NCBI RefSeq assembly: GCF_008386315.1
Contig: NZ_CP043808.1
Span: 2,728,001 to 2,792,000 of the forward strand
Origin: Serinicoccus marinus DSM 15273
GTDB lineage: Bacteria > Actinomycetota > Actinomycetes > Actinomycetales > Dermatophilaceae
Direction: 5' to 3'
Length of the DNA stretch: 64,000 nt
Below are positions 25,966 through 36,853 of the stretch, piece by piece. How positions within the stretch are numbered: the first letter of the stretch is position 1; every line of letters begins with the position of its first letter. The notes under the pieces were generated by a model that was not told the origin of the DNA, made no database searches, and saw nothing but the letters and a program-made list of their open reading frames with translations. The translations under genes were made by a program, and so were the position numbers.

Positions 25966-26283
25966 GGTTCTCCTTCGAACAGTGGTGAGGTCACCGGCCC
26001 CGCGCTGCCCGAGAGCGGCGACGGTGCCGCGGTTGCCGTCACGGAAGGTGATCTCCGGCAACCGGTGACGTCAGTATGCAAGAACCCGGCGAGCAGTGCA
26101 AGAACTTGCAGGAAAGTGGTCGGTCACGATCTGCTAACGTGACGCCCGTCACCGGCAACGGCGCCTTTGACGGCATACCACCGCCACCCTCGCCGCCCGG
26201 AGATGACCTCGCGTCAACCGGCGCCGGGTCAGTCCTTTACGACGGATCGTCCGGCACGTACCTGCCGGTGAAGGAGAAGCATC
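25966..26283. promoter_or_regulatory. Divergent malE/malK control region with MalR-type operators
   Basis: This 318-bp gap lies between divergent malE and malK. At 26097-26110 there is a perfect palindrome, TGCAAGAACTTGCA, and a further TGCAAG half-site at 26077-26082, exactly 20 bp away (two helical turns). CTTGCAG-type elements are known operators of MalR/Reg1 in Streptomyces, and a LacI-type gene lies in the operon. The sites could control both directions. No -35/-10 pair was assigned with confidence. Confidence 0.7.
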
Positions 26284-27368
<1,085 letters not shown>

Positions 27369-27432
27369 GCAACCCCGAGAAGCGCGCCTCGCGCCGCGCG
27401 GGCGCGAGGCGAGCGGACGGCATACCGCGCAG

Positions 27433-27466
27433 GAGGCCGCCTGTCCCACCCCGGGCAGGCGGCCTC
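27433..27466 (+). terminator. Hairpin terminator after malK
   Basis: Arms GAGGCCGCCTG and CAGGCGGCCTC pair perfectly around a 12-base loop, 65 bp after the malK stop. There is no U-tract, which is common for actinobacterial terminators. Confidence 0.65.
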
Positions 27467-27485
27467 GTGCGCGTCCGCCCCTCCC

Positions 27486-27540
27486 CCACCGAACGCCGCC
27501 AATGGTTGCCCCAGCTCCCACCGAGCGCGCGAATGGTCGG
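27486..27540 (-). repeat. 32-bp-period intergenic repeat, two copies (reverse orientation)
   Basis: CCACCGA-type cores start at 27486 and 27518, 32 bp apart, with the sequence CGCCAATGGTTGCC in the first. It belongs to the same family as 18811-18868 and is in the same orientation. Confidence 0.78.
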
Positions 27541-27694
27541 CCGTCATCCACACCGTTCACCTCTGCGCGCACCTGTCCACAGATTCGACCCCCGGCCATT
27601 CACCGGTGGGTGAGGTGGGAGGGCGAGTTCCGCAAGCTCCCCCTGGTCCCTCGACCAGAGTGACCCCCGGGTGAGTCCAGGAGGCTCCACGCAC

Positions 27695-27783
27695 CATTCA
27701 CGACGCTCGGTGCGGCCCAGGGCAGCCACTCACGACGCTCGGTGGGCCCCAGGGCAACCATTCACGACGCTCGGTGGGGTCGG
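27695..27783 (+). repeat. 32-bp-period intergenic repeat, three copies (forward orientation)
   Basis: The core CATTCACGACGCTCGGTG (or CACTCACG...) starts at 27695, 27727 and 27759, an exact 32-bp period, with linkers based on GGCCCAGGGCA. It ends about 20 bp before the -10 box of the DUF4032 gene. Confidence 0.82.
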
Positions 27784-27813
27784 GACCGGGCCTGGCGTCG
27801 CTACGCTTCAGGT

Positions 27814-29061
27814 ATGCCGCTCGACATCAGCGCGATCAAGCCGGACCCGGCGATGCTCGACCTGCCGTGGGAGGTGCCGCTCGAGGAGTGGCCGGAGAGC
27901 CACCTGGCCACGCTCCCCCGCGGGATCTCGCGCCACGTCGTGCGTTTCGTGCGGCTGGGCGGCAAGGTGCTGGCGGTCAAGGAGATCGCCGAGCCGCTGG
28001 CCCGGCGCGAGTTCCGCACCCTGCGCAGCCTGCGGCGGCTCGACCTGCCCAGCGTCAAGCCGCTGGCCGTCGTGGCCCGCCGCACCGACGCCGACGGCCA
28101 GCCGCTGGACGCCTGCCTCGTGACCCAGCACCTCAAGTTCTCACTGCCCTACCGCGCCGTCTTCAGCCAGCGGATGCGCCCCGACACCGCGCGCCGCACC
28201 CTCGACGCGCTGGCCGTGCTCCTCGTCCGGCTCCACCTGGCCGGCTGCTTCTGGGGCGATGTGTCGCTGTCCAACACCCTCTTCCGCCGCGACGCCGGCG
28301 ACTTCGCGGCCTACCTCGTCGACGCCGAGACAGCCGAGATCCACCCCGAGCTGTCCCGCGGTCAGCGCGAGCACGACCTCTTCGTCGCGCACGGCAACAT
28401 CGCCGGCGAGCTCATGGATCTCGAGGCCGCGGGCTCGCTCGACGAGGGCGAGGACCCGATCGAGATCGCCAACCGGATCATGCACCGCTACGAGCTGCTC
28501 TGGGACGAGCTCACCGGCGAGGAGCGCTTCGAGCGCGGCGACCGCTGGCGGGTGGACGAGCGGATGCGCCGTCTCAACAACCTCGGCTTCGACGTTGACG
28601 AGCTGGAGATAACGACCGACTTCGACGGGGCATACATCCGCATCCAGCCCAAGGTCGTCGACGCCGGCCACCACTCCCGCCGCCTCATGCGCCTCACCGG
28701 CCTCGACGTCGAGGAGAACCAGGCCCGCCGGCTGCTCAACGACCTCGACGCCTACCGTGCCGGCACCGACCGGCAGGACGACGACGAGGAGCTCGTCGCG
28801 CACGACTGGCTCTCCCGGATCTACGAGCCGATCACCCGCTCAGTCCCCCGCGAGCTGCGCTCCAAGCTGGAGCCGGCAGAGCTCTTCCACGAGATCCTCG
28901 AGCACCGGTGGTACCTCTCCGAGCAGCGCGGCCACGACATCCCCATCGAGGACACCGTCGAGGACTACGTCGCGACCGTCCTCCCGACCAAGCCGGACGA
29001 GATCTCGGTGCTCGGCGTCGACACCGAGGAGATCCCGATCCGGGCCTGGATCTCCTCCTGA
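27814..29061 (+). CDS. DUF4032 protein with kinase-like N-terminal domain
   Basis: This encodes 415 residues. Residues about 45-190 look like a lipopolysaccharide-kinase-type (RIO/Bud32-like) fold: VLAVKEI supplies the ATP lysine, FWGDVSLSNTLF the catalytic loop with Asp and Asn, and LVDAETAE the metal-binding Asp. The rest is the DUF4032 C-terminal region ending VLGVDTEEIPIRAWISS. Such proteins are common in actinobacteria but have no established substrate. The ATG lies six bases after a TACGCT box, so the mRNA is probably leaderless. It sits alone between two repeat arrays. Confidence 0.82.
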   Translation: MPLDISAIKPDPAMLDLPWEVPLEEWPESHLATLPRGISRHVVRFVRLGGKVLAVKEIAEPLARREFRTLRSLRRLDLPSVKPLAVVARRTDADGQPLDACLVTQHLKFSLPYRAVFSQRMRPDTARRTLDALAVLLVRLHLAGCFWGDVSLSNTLFRRDAGDFAAYLVDAETAEIHPELSRGQREHDLFVAHGNIAGELMDLEAAGSLDEGEDPIEIANRIMHRYELLWDELTGEERFERGDRWRVDERMRRLNNLGFDVDELEITTDFDGAYIRIQPKVVDAGHHSRRLMRLTGLDVEENQARRLLNDLDAYRAGTDRQDDDEELVAHDWLSRIYEPITRSVPRELRSKLEPAELFHEILEHRWYLSEQRGHDIPIEDTVEDYVATVLPTKPDEISVLGVDTEEIPIRAWISS

Positions 29062-29111
29062 CCTGCTCAGGTATGCCTGGCCGGGCGCGGGACACGGGCT
29101 GCCCGGCCAAC

Positions 29112-29195
29112 CACCCGCGACGCTCGGTGGGTCCAGGAGCAACCACTCACGACGCCCGGTGGGGGTAGGAGCAACCATTCGCGACGCTCGGTGGG
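29112..29195 (+). repeat. 32-bp-period intergenic repeat, three copies (forward orientation)
   Basis: Copies of CACTCACGACGCCCGGTG and close variants start at 29112, 29144 and 29176, again exactly 32 bp apart. The array lies between the DUF4032 gene and the convergent rlmB gene. Confidence 0.82.
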
Positions 29196-29242
29196 GAGAG
29201 GAGAGCCAGCGGTTGGCGCGGCTGGCCTGGAGTCGCGCGAGC

Positions 29243-30210
29243 TCAGCCCCGCTTGCGCAGGCTGGCGATCTCGTAGAGCGTCACCGCGGTGGCGATGCCG
29301 GCGTTGAGCGACTCCGTGACCGCCGCCATGGGGATCGACACGACCTGGTCGCAGGTCTCGCGGACCAGCCGTGACAGGCCCTTGCCCTCCGATCCCACGA
29401 CGACCACGAGCGGCTGGTCGGCCAGCTCGAGCCCGGGCAGCGAGACGTCGCCGTCGGCGTCGAGCCCGACGACGAAGAAGCCCGCCTTGCGGTAGGCCTC
29501 CAGCGCCCGGGTGAGGTTGGTCGCCTGGGCGACGGGGATGCGGGCCGCCGCGCCGGCGGACGTCTTCCACGCCGCCGCCGTCATCCCGGCCGAGCGCCGC
29601 GCCGGCACGAGCACCCCGTGCGCGCCGAAGGCACCGGCCGAGCGGACGATCGCCCCCAGGTTGCGCGGGTCGGTGATCCCGTCGAGCGCCACCACCGCGG
29701 CGTGCCCGGCAGCTGCTGGGCGAGCAGGTCGTCGGGGTGGGCGTAGTCGTAGGGCGGCACCGTCAGCGCCAGGCCCTGGTGCACGGCGCCGTCGGTCATC
29801 CGGTCCAGCTCGCCGCGCGGCGACTCCATGACGGCGATGCCGGCCTCGGTCGCCAGGGCGATGCTCTCCTTGACCCGGTCGTCGGACTCCATCCGGGTGC
29901 CGACGTGCAGCGCGGTGCCGGGGACGCCGGTGCGCAGCGCCTCGAGCACGCTGTTGCGCCCCGCGACCACCTCGGTCGAGCCCTTGGCCCGGCGACCGCC
30001 CGAGCCGCCGCGACCTGCGCCGCCACCACGGGCGGCGCTGGCCTTGTCCGCCCGCGCGGCCCGTCGCGCCGCGGGGTGCCCGGTGCGGTCCTCGGCCCGC
30101 GGCGTCGGGCCCTTGCCCTTGAGCTGCTTGCGGCGCTGGCCGCCGGAGCCGACGACCATGCCCTTCTTGTTGGTGGTGCGCGCCGCGCGGCGCCGCTGGT
30201 TGCCTGCCAT
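29243..30210 (-). CDS. rlmB: 23S rRNA 2'-O-methyltransferase RlmB (SpoU family), frame broken by one base
   Basis: The protein has an Arg/Lys/Gly-rich N-terminal tail (about 1-85), a SpoU substrate-binding domain ([15 protein letters not shown] onward) and the knotted SPOUT methyltransferase domain with [22 protein letters not shown] and [15 protein letters not shown], the three family motifs. The frame changes at about 29695-29705, after QQLPGT, where one C appears to be missing from GCACGCCGCGG (minus strand); restoring it gives a normal protein of about 322 residues. It methylates G2251-equivalent of 23S rRNA using SAM. It follows cysS by 11 bp, the usual pairing in actinobacteria. Confidence 0.88.
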
Positions 30211-30221
30211 GTCCCTCTCCT

Positions 30222-31682
30222 TCAGCGCAGCGCCCAGCGGGCCCCGGCCGGTGTGTCCTCGATGACCACGCCGAGCGCGGTCAACTGGTCGCGGATGGCG
30301 TCCGCGGTCGCGAAGTCCTTGTCCGCCCGGGCCTGGGCCCGCGCGTCGAGCCGGTCCTGGACCAGCGCCGCAAGCACCTCGCCGCCACGGCCCTGCCCAC
30401 CGTCAGCAGCCCCGCCCCAGCCCGGGTCGAGCGGGTTGGCGCCGAGCACGTCGAGCATGGCCACGACCTGGAGCACGGTATGCCGCAACCCGCCGTCCGT
30501 GATCGCGTCGCCGCCGCCCTCGAGCAGTCGGTTGCCCTCGCGCACCGCGCCGAAGACGACGGACAGCCCCTCGGAGACGTTGACGTCGTCGTCCAGGGCC
30601 GCGCGGAAAGCTTCGGGGAAGGCCTCGTCGGCGGGCAGCGCCGCGGCGGCGTCGACGACCTCGCCCGCCGAGAGCCCCAGCGCCCCCAGCGCCCGCTCCA
30701 GGAAGCCCTCGATCCGCTCGACCGAGGCGGCCGCCTCCGCCAGCGAGCCCTCGGCATACTCGATGACCGAGCGGTAGTGCACGGCCCCGAGGTAGAACCG
30801 CAGCACGAGCGGCCGCACCGTCTTCGTCAGCTCGGTGACGGCCAGCGCGTTGCCGAGCGACTTGCCCATCTTGGCGCCCTTGACCGTGACCCAGGCGTTG
30901 TGCAGCCAGAAGTTCGCGAAGTCGAGGCCGGCCGCGCGGGACTGGGCCTGCTCGTTCTCGTGGTGGGGGAAGCGCAGGTCGACGCCGCCGCCGTGGATGT
31001 CGAAGGCGTCGCCGAGGTACTTCCGCGCCATCGCCGAGCACTCCAGGTGCCAGCCGGGGCGGCCCTCGCCGTAGGGCGTCGGCCAGCTCGCCGTCGCCGG
31101 CTCACCCTCCTTGTGCCCCTTCCACAGCGCGAAGTCGCGGGGGTCGCGCTTGCCGCGCGGGTCCGCGTCACCGGCCGGCTCCATGTCGGCCAGCCGCTGC
31201 CGGGTCAGCGAGCCGTAGTCCGGCCAGGAGTTGACGTCGAAGTAGACGTCGCCAGAGCCGTCCTGCGCGGCATAGGCGTGGCCCTTCTCGACGAGGGTGT
31301 CGATGAGCGCCACCTGCTCGGTGATGTGCCCCGTCGCCCGCGGCTCGTAGGTGGCCGGGAGGACGCCGAGAAGATCGAGCGCGTGGCTCGTCTCGCGCTC
31401 GTGGGCATACGACCAGGCCCACCACGGGCGGTCCGCCGCGTCCGCCTTGGTCAGGATCTTGTCGTCGATGTCGGTGACGTTGCGCACGAGGGTGACGTCG
31501 TAGCCGTGCCCGCGCGCGAGCCACCGCCGCAGGATGTCGAAGGCGACGGCGAAGCGCACGTGCCCGATGTGCGGGCTGCCCTGCGTCGTCAGCCCGCAGA
31601 TGTAGATGCCGACCCTGCCGTCCTGCAGCGGCACGAACGGCCGCAGCTCCCGGGTGGCGGTGTCGAACAGGTGCAGGCTCAC
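30222..31682 (-). CDS. cysS: Cysteinyl-tRNA synthetase
   Basis: This encodes 486 residues. The class I HIGH signature is in [12 protein letters not shown] next to the zinc-ligand ICGLTT, and the KMSKS signature is in [11 protein letters not shown]; the zinc-site block [12 protein letters not shown] and [15 protein letters not shown] are present. It charges tRNA-Cys with cysteine. The paralogue MshC of mycothiol synthesis was considered, but the length, GKSLGN block and linkage to rlmB fit CysS. The GTG at 31682 was chosen to begin at [12 protein letters not shown], matching the family N-terminus; a longer frame adds nothing conserved. Confidence 0.92.
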   Translation of the reverse strand: MSLHLFDTATRELRPFVPLQDGRVGIYICGLTTQGSPHIGHVRFAVAFDILRRWLARGHGYDVTLVRNVTDIDDKILTKADAADRPWWAWSYAHERETSHALDLLGVLPATYEPRATGHITEQVALIDTLVEKGHAYAAQDGSGDVYFDVNSWPDYGSLTRQRLADMEPAGDADPRGKRDPRDFALWKGHKEGEPATASWPTPYGEGRPGWHLECSAMARKYLGDAFDIHGGGVDLRFPHHENEQAQSRAAGLDFANFWLHNAWVTVKGAKMGKSLGNALAVTELTKTVRPLVLRFYLGAVHYRSVIEYAEGSLAEAAASVERIEGFLERALGALGLSAGEVVDAAAALPADEAFPEAFRAALDDDVNVSEGLSVVFGAVREGNRLLEGGGDAITDGGLRHTVLQVVAMLDVLGANPLDPGWGGAADGGQGRGGEVLAALVQDRLDARAQARADKDFATADAIRDQLTALGVVIEDTPAGARWALR

Positions 31683-31764
31683 AAGGGTCAAGGTTACGGG
31701 CTGGACCGGGGTATGCCCGCCTCCCGTCACCGCGCCGCCCTCCCCCCGGAGGTGAGGGCCGATC

Positions 31765-32225
31765 TCCTCCCCCGGCCCGGTGCTGTGGCTGCAGACCGCG
31801 CTGCTCGCCGACGAGCTGGTTCCCTGCGCGCGCCGCGTCGCCGCGACCGGCCGGTATGCCTGCCTCGTCCAGCACCGGCGCGGCTACGCCAAGAGCGACC
31901 CGGCGACGCCTCCCGGCTCGATCGAGCGGGACGCCGCGGACGCGGTGGGGCTGCTCGAGGTGGACGTGCCCGCGTTGCTGGCGTGGCGTTTCGGCGCCGA
32001 CGACGCGGCGCCCATCACCGCCCGGTGCTCTCCGTCGGCGGGGCGGAGAGCGGCCCGTGGTTCGCCCAGGTGCGCGACTGGGTCCGCGCGATCCTCCCGC
32101 ACGCGGACGAGCACGTCATCCTCGGCGCGGGGCACGACCTGGCCCTCACGCACGCCGACGAGATGGCCGCAGCCGTCGCGGCCTTCCTCGACGCCCACCC
32201 GCTGGAGGTCGGCGGCGCACCGTAA
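31765..32225 (+). pseudogene. Internally deleted alpha/beta-hydrolase remnant
   Basis: The first half reads like the start of an alpha/beta hydrolase ([16 protein letters not shown], then [16 protein letters not shown], a cap-strand motif). The core with the nucleophile elbow is absent, and the sequence jumps to the C-terminal part, PVLSVGGAESGPWFAQV and the catalytic-His loop GAGHDLALTHADEM. One base also seems to be missing at about 32021-32025, which shifts the frame. The missing nucleophile region implies no activity. No clear start codon remains. Confidence 0.6.
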
Positions 32226-32234
32226 GGTCGGGGC

Positions 32235-34525
32235 ATGCCGATCGTCCACGAGAACGACCGCTGCCGCCTCACCACCCTCACCCCGCACCTGCTGCGCGTC
32301 GAGTGGTCCCCGACGGGCACCTTCACCGACGCCCCCACCCAGGTCGTCCTCGACCGCGACCTGCCCGCCGGCCGCGGGCTGGCGCCGCAGGTCGAGCCCT
32401 GGCGTGAGGGGGTCCGCGTCGTCACCGACGGCTTCGAGCTGCGCTACGACGGCGGCCCACCCTCGCCGCACGGGCTGAGCGTGCAGGTCCGCGGCGGGGT
32501 CACGTCATACCACTCCACCTGGCGCTTCGGGGAGCCGGTCGAGGACCCGCTCCCGGGCACCACGCGCACGCTCGACGGCGTCGACGGGCGGACCCCGCTC
32601 GAGCCCTCGATCCTGTCCCGCGGCGGCTACGGCGTGCTCGACGACTCCGCCTCGCTGGTCCGCACCGGGCCCGAGCTCACCGACCTCGCGCCGCGCGAGT
32701 CCGGCGCGATCGACCTCTACGTCTTCGCCCACGGCCTCGACTACCGCGCAGCGCTGCGCGACTTCCACGCGCTGACCGGGCCGGTCCCGCGGGTGCCGCG
32801 CTTCGTGCTCGGCAACTGGTGGAGCCGCTACCACCCCTACTCCGCGCAGGAGTATGCCTCGCTGCTCGACCGCTTCGCCGCCGACCGTGTCCCGTTCTCC
32901 GTCGCGGTCATCGACATGGACTGGCACCTGGTCGACATCGACCCGGCGCTCGGCAGCGGGTGGACCGGCTACACCTGGAACCGCGACCTCTTCCCCGACC
33001 CCACCGCCTTCCTCGCCGACCTGCACGAGCGCGGCCTCGTGGTCACCCTCAACGACCACCCGGCGGACGGGGTCCGGGCGCACGAGGAGGCATACCCGCG
33101 CATGGCCCGGGCGATGGGGATCGACCCGGCCTCGGGCGACCCGGTCGAGTTCGACCCGGCCTCGCCCGACTTCTGGCGCGCCTTCTTCGAGCACGTGGCC
33201 GGCCCGCTGACCGAGCAGGGCGTCGACTTCTGGTGGATCGACTGGCAGCAGGGCACACACACCGCGGTGCCGGGGCTGGACCCGCTGTGGATCCTCAACG
33301 AGCGACACCTCGCGCAGCAGCGCACGGACGGCCGGCGGCCGCTGATCTTCTCGCGGTATGCCGGTCCCGGCAGCCACCGCACGCCGATCGGCTTCAGCGG
33401 CGACACGGTCATCAGCTGGGCGTCACTGGCCTTCCAGCCGGAGTTCACCGCGAGCGCGGCCAACATCGGCTACGGCTGGTGGAGCCACGACATCGGCGGC
33501 CACTGGCACGGCGCCAAGGACGTCGAGCTCGCGGTGCGCTGGGTGCAGCTCGGGGTGTGGTCGCCGGTCAACCGGCTGCACGCGAGCGCCAGCCCGTTCC
33601 AGGGCAAGGAGCCGTGGCGCTTCGGACCCGAGGGCGAGCGGCTCATGGGCGAGGCGCTGCGGCTGCGGCACCGGCTGCTGCCCTACCTCGCGACGATGGC
33701 CGAGCGCACCGCCACAGACGGCATCTCGCTGGTGGAGCCGGTCTACCACCGCCACCCGGGCCGGGACGAGGCGTATGCCCACCGCACCAGCTTCTTCTTC
33801 GGCGCGGACCTGCTGTGCGCGCCGGTGGTGACGCCGCGGCTGGCGGGCGTCGGGCTCGCGGCGACGACCCTGTGGCTGCCGCCCGGTGACTGGTTCGACG
33901 TGCAGACGCACCGGCGCTACGCCGCCGGCGAGCACGGGCGGACGATCACGGCATACCGCGACCTGGCGCACACGCCGGTCTTCGCCCGGGCGGGGACCGT
34001 GCTCCCGCTGACCGCGGCCGACGAGGTCGGCAACGGGGTGGCGCTGCCGCGGACGGTCGAGGTGACCGTCTTCCCCGGCGCCGACGGGGAGCACGTGCTC
34101 ATCGAGGACGACGACGGCCCGGAGGAGACCCGGCGGGTCGCGCGGACGCCGCTGCGCTGGGACGACGCCGCCTCGCGGCTGGTGGTCGGGCCGGTCGAGG
34201 GCGAGGCCACGGTGCTGCCGGAGGGCGGGCCTTCGCGGTGCGCGTGGCCGGGGCGGACCCCGAGCCGGTGCTCGTGCGGCCGGGGAGCGAGGCGGTGGCC
34301 GTCGACCTGCCCCGTCCCGGCGCGCCCGACGTGCTCGGCGAGTGCTTCGCGCTGCTCGACGCGGCCGAGGTCGGGCACCACGCTAAGGAGCGGGCCTGGG
34401 CCGTCCTGCAGCGCGGGCTGGGCGAGGGTGGCGGTGGTCCCGCCCGGGTCGCCGACGAGCTGCGCTCGACCGACCTCGACGATGCGCTCGTCGGGGCGCT
34501 GACCGAGATCGTGACCGCGAGCTAG
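32235..34525 (+). CDS. GH31-family alpha-glucosidase/alpha-xylosidase-like enzyme, frame broken near the 3' end
   Basis: Joined length is about 763 residues. The GH31 signatures are present: DMDWHLVDID, the nucleophile region FWWIDWQQG, the acid/base region FSGDTVISWASLAFQPEF, and GYGWWSHDIGGHW, followed by a beta-sandwich C-terminus (LLCAPVVTPR). The frame changes near 34221-34230, where one G seems lost from GAGGGCGGGCC; the restored tail reads FAVRVAGADPEPVLVRPGSE. GH31 enzymes release glucose or xylose from the ends of oligosaccharides. There is no signal peptide, so it acts in the cytoplasm. The start follows a TAAGGT box by six bases (leaderless). Confidence 0.85.
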
Positions 34526-34550
34526 CAGGCCGGCTCTCGGCTCTGGCCGA

Positions 34551-35006
34551 CTATGCGCCTGTCGCCCGCGACTCGCCGCGGTGTCGCCGCCACATCTGCT
34601 GCAGCTCAGGTACAGCGGCTGGCAGCACGCTCTCCAGGGCGTGCTCAGTGCCATCCTCGGTGGCGACCACAACCACACTGCCGACGCCCCGGCGCACCCG
34701 GATATCAGCGACCTGGTTCCAGGGCAGGTCGAACGACCGTGAGCGCAGCAGCGGCTCGTGGTGACGCAGGCCTTGCTCGTCGGCCTTGGTGCAACGAGCG
34801 TGGAAGCTCCACAACACCAATGCCATGAGAACCACGTTGACAGGCATGACCACCAGCAGAAACACCGACCACGGTTCCCACCCGGACCGCCACCCACCGA
34901 TCATGAGGAGCACGAGCGCCACCACCTGCAGGCCGACGCCGAGTCCGCCCACCAGCATGACCAGACGTGGCACGTTGCGCCATACCCGCGTTCCCGCCTG
35001 CTCCAT
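34551..35006 (-). CDS. PH-domain membrane protein
   Basis: This encodes 151 residues. Two membrane helices (about 14-40 and 45-68) are followed by a bacterial PH-type domain (about 70-145) with EPLLRSRSFDLPWNQVADIRV. This layout is common among small actinobacterial membrane proteins of unknown role. The ATG lies six bases after TAGTCT on the minus strand, a leaderless start. The gene is alone, convergent with the GH31 gene. Confidence 0.7.
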   Translation of the reverse strand: MEQAGTRVWRNVPRLVMLVGGLGVGLQVVALVLLMIGGWRSGWEPWSVFLLVVMPVNVVLMALVLWSFHARCTKADEQGLRHHEPLLRSRSFDLPWNQVADIRVRRGVGSVVVVATEDGTEHALESVLPAAVPELQQMWRRHRGESRATGA

Positions 35007-35026
35007 CGCGCCAGACTAGGGCAGCT

Positions 35027-35791
35027 TCAGGTCGCGCCGGCTGACGAGGGCACCGAGATCCGCCGCAGGCTCGCCCGCTCGAGCAGGCCCCAGACCGAGC
35101 TGGTGACGAGGTAGACCCCGGCCGCCAGCGGTAGCACGGCAACTGCCGCGACGGTGAAGAACGACATCAGCGGCAGCACCCGGGTCATCTGCTCCATCGA
35201 GTCCTGCACGGCCCGCTGGGTGTCGGTCAGCCGGTCGCGCGCCCCGGGGTCGAGCCGCGTGGTGAGCTCGCGGTCCTGCGCCAGGTGCCGCCGCATCTGC
35301 CGGGCTGCGACGGCCGCCACGACGAGGGTGAGGCCCATGAGCGACAAGAACACCCACAGGTGCCCGGCCCCGGCGGACGTGAGGTGCTCCGACAGCGGCA
35401 CCCCGAGGAAGGTGTGACCGAGCAGCAGGTTCTCTTCGCCGGCGATCTGCGGCGCGGTGAAGAGGCGGTAGATCATCGCCAGCACCGGGATCTGGACGAG
35501 GATCGGCAGGCACCCGGGCAGCGGCGAGACACCCTCCTCGCGGTGCAGGTCCATCATGGCCTGCTGCATCGCGCGCTGGTCGTGACGGTGCCGCTCGCGC
35601 AGCTCCGCCAGGCGTGGCTGCAGCTCGCGCCGGCGAGCGGTGCCGCGGGCGGTGCCCCGGTTGAGCGGGTGCAGCACGAGCCGGACCACGAGGGTCACGG
35701 CGACGACGACCAGCGCGGGCGGTAGCCACGGGTCGAGGAGGGCGAGCAGGTCGTGGACGTGGACGAGGACGGGGTCGAGGAAGGCGAACAT
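35027..35791 (-). CDS. YidC/Oxa1-family membrane insertase paralogue
   Basis: This encodes about 254 residues from ATG 35791 (an ATG 27 bp upstream is possible). It has the YidC core: helix 1, the cytoplasmic helical region QPRLAELRERHRHDQRAMQQAMMDLH, then PLPGCLPILVQIPVLAMIYRLF and two further hydrophobic stretches. The true housekeeping yidC usually lies near the replication origin with rnpA, rpmH and jag; none are here, so this is a second, specialised paralogue. It is followed in this operon-like run by a small DUF6412-like gene lying upstream, an association I recall from other actinobacteria. Confidence 0.82.
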   Translation of the reverse strand: MFAFLDPVLVHVHDLLALLDPWLPPALVVVAVTLVVRLVLHPLNRGTARGTARRRELQPRLAELRERHRHDQRAMQQAMMDLHREEGVSPLPGCLPILVQIPVLAMIYRLFTAPQIAGEENLLLGHTFLGVPLSEHLTSAGAGHLWVFLSLMGLTLVVAAVAARQMRRHLAQDRELTTRLDPGARDRLTDTQRAVQDSMEQMTRVLPLMSFFTVAAVAVLPLAAGVYLVTSSVWGLLERASLRRISVPSSAGAT

Positions 35792-35906
35792 CGCGGGCGC
35801 TCCTGGAGCTGGGGGCATACCGCCGACACGGGGGTATGCCGTGGGCTGGGTGGGTCGTCTGCCGACCCGGCCCGTCCCCGAGCGTGCGCGAGGAAGGGTG
35901 GCCGGC

Positions 35907-36182
35907 TCAGCCCGGACCAGGAGCGCGAGGGCGTGCCCGACCCGGCCGGTCGGGGTCGCTCGAGCGCACGCCGTGCGCCCGGCACACCTCGCTGCGGTGC
36001 TGCGCCGAGACCACCCCGGCCCGCAACGGCTGCACCAGGTGCGAGGCGCCGAGCAGGCATACCCCGGCCAGCGCCAGGGTCAGCAGGAGGTGGTCGGGCG
36101 AGGACAGGCTCGAGGCCAGCGCCACGAGGGTGAGCAGCGACAGCACGAAGCCCAGGAGGGGCAGCTGCTCGATCCGGCTCAC
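35907..36182 (-). CDS. Small membrane protein, DUF6412-like
   Basis: This encodes 91 residues with two hydrophobic helices (about 7-27 and 30-50), then a polar tail with SAQHRSEVCRAHGVRSSDPDRPGRARPRAPG. The Cys/His and PRAPG tail matches the DUF6412 pattern. The GTG at 36182 follows TAGGCT by seven bases, a leaderless start. The gene lies upstream of the YidC paralogue on the same strand with about 115 bp between them. Confidence 0.65.
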   Translation of the reverse strand: MSRIEQLPLLGFVLSLLTLVALASSLSSPDHLLLTLALAGVCLLGASHLVQPLRAGVVSAQHRSEVCRAHGVRSSDPDRPGRARPRAPGPG

Positions 36183-36223
36183 GGTCGCCAGCCTACTCCG
36201 CTGCCGACGACGACGCCGGGCGC

Positions 36224-36853
36224 TCAGTGCCCCCGGTCGATCCACTCCTGCCGGTGCGGCGCCTCCGCCCCGATGGTGGTCGTGCCGCCGTGGCCGGTGT
36301 AGACCGTGGTGTCCTCGGGCAGCGTCAGCAGCCGCTCGGTGATCGACTCGACGATGACGTCGAAGTCGCTGAACGACCGCCCGGTCGCCCCCGGCCCACC
36401 CTCGAAGAGCGTGTCGCCGGAGAAGACCACGCCGAGCTCCGGGACGTGGAAGCAGCAGGCACCCGGGGCGTGGCCCGGGGTGTGCAGCACCTCGACGGTG
36501 ACCCCGGCGACCTCGATCCGCTGCCCGTCGGCGAGGTCCTCGTCCCAGCGGGCGTCGGGGTGGGTGAGCTCCCAGACCGGCGCCTCGTCGGGGTGCAGGT
36601 GGAGCGGTGCGCCGACCCGCTCGCGCAGGTCGAGCGCGGCGTCCACGTGGTCGCTGTGCGCGTGGGTGAGCAGGATGGCCCGCACCTGCCGGTCGCCGAC
36701 GAGCTCGGCGATCGCGGCGGCGTCGTGCGGCGCGTCGATGACGACGCACTCGGTGTCGTCGCCGAGCACCCACACGTTGTTGTCGACCTCCCAGGAGCCG
36801 CCGTCCAGCTCGAAGGTGCCGCTCGTCGTGCCGTGGTCGATGCGCGCGCTCAT
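36224..36853 (-). CDS. Metallo-beta-lactamase-fold hydrolase coupled to mscR
   Basis: This encodes 209 residues. The zinc-binding motif [11 protein letters not shown] is followed by histidines in [11 protein letters not shown] and by [10 protein letters not shown] and [11 protein letters not shown], as in glyoxalase II-like enzymes. The ATG overlaps the mscR stop (ATGA), so both are made together. In M. tuberculosis and Streptomyces an MBL gene follows the mycothiol-dependent formaldehyde dehydrogenase, where it is thought to hydrolyse the thioester S-formylmycothiol. That role is inferred from the pairing. Confidence 0.85.
   Translation of the reverse strand: MSARIDHGTTSGTFELDGGSWEVDNNVWVLGDDTECVVIDAPHDAAAIAELVGDRQVRAILLTHAHSDHVDAALDLRERVGAPLHLHPDEAPVWELTHPDARWDEDLADGQRIEVAGVTVEVLHTPGHAPGACCFHVPELGVVFSGDTLFEGGPGATGRSFSDFDVIVESITERLLTLPEDTTVYTGHGGTTTIGAEAPHRQEWIDRGH

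Larger units (their letters stand above)
27369..27813. other. 445-bp intergenic region after malK with terminator and two repeat arrays
   Basis: No gene is seen. It holds a terminator-like hairpin (27433-27466), a two-copy repeat array in one orientation (27486-27540), a three-copy array in the other (27695-27783), and the -10 box of the next gene at 27802-27807. The two arrays face each other and could form a large cruciform or RNA stem. Confidence 0.75.

Noticed and set aside
30222..31682. MshC (cysteine:GlcN-Ins ligase) instead of CysS
   Set aside because: KMGKSLGN, the length and linkage to rlmB favour CysS.
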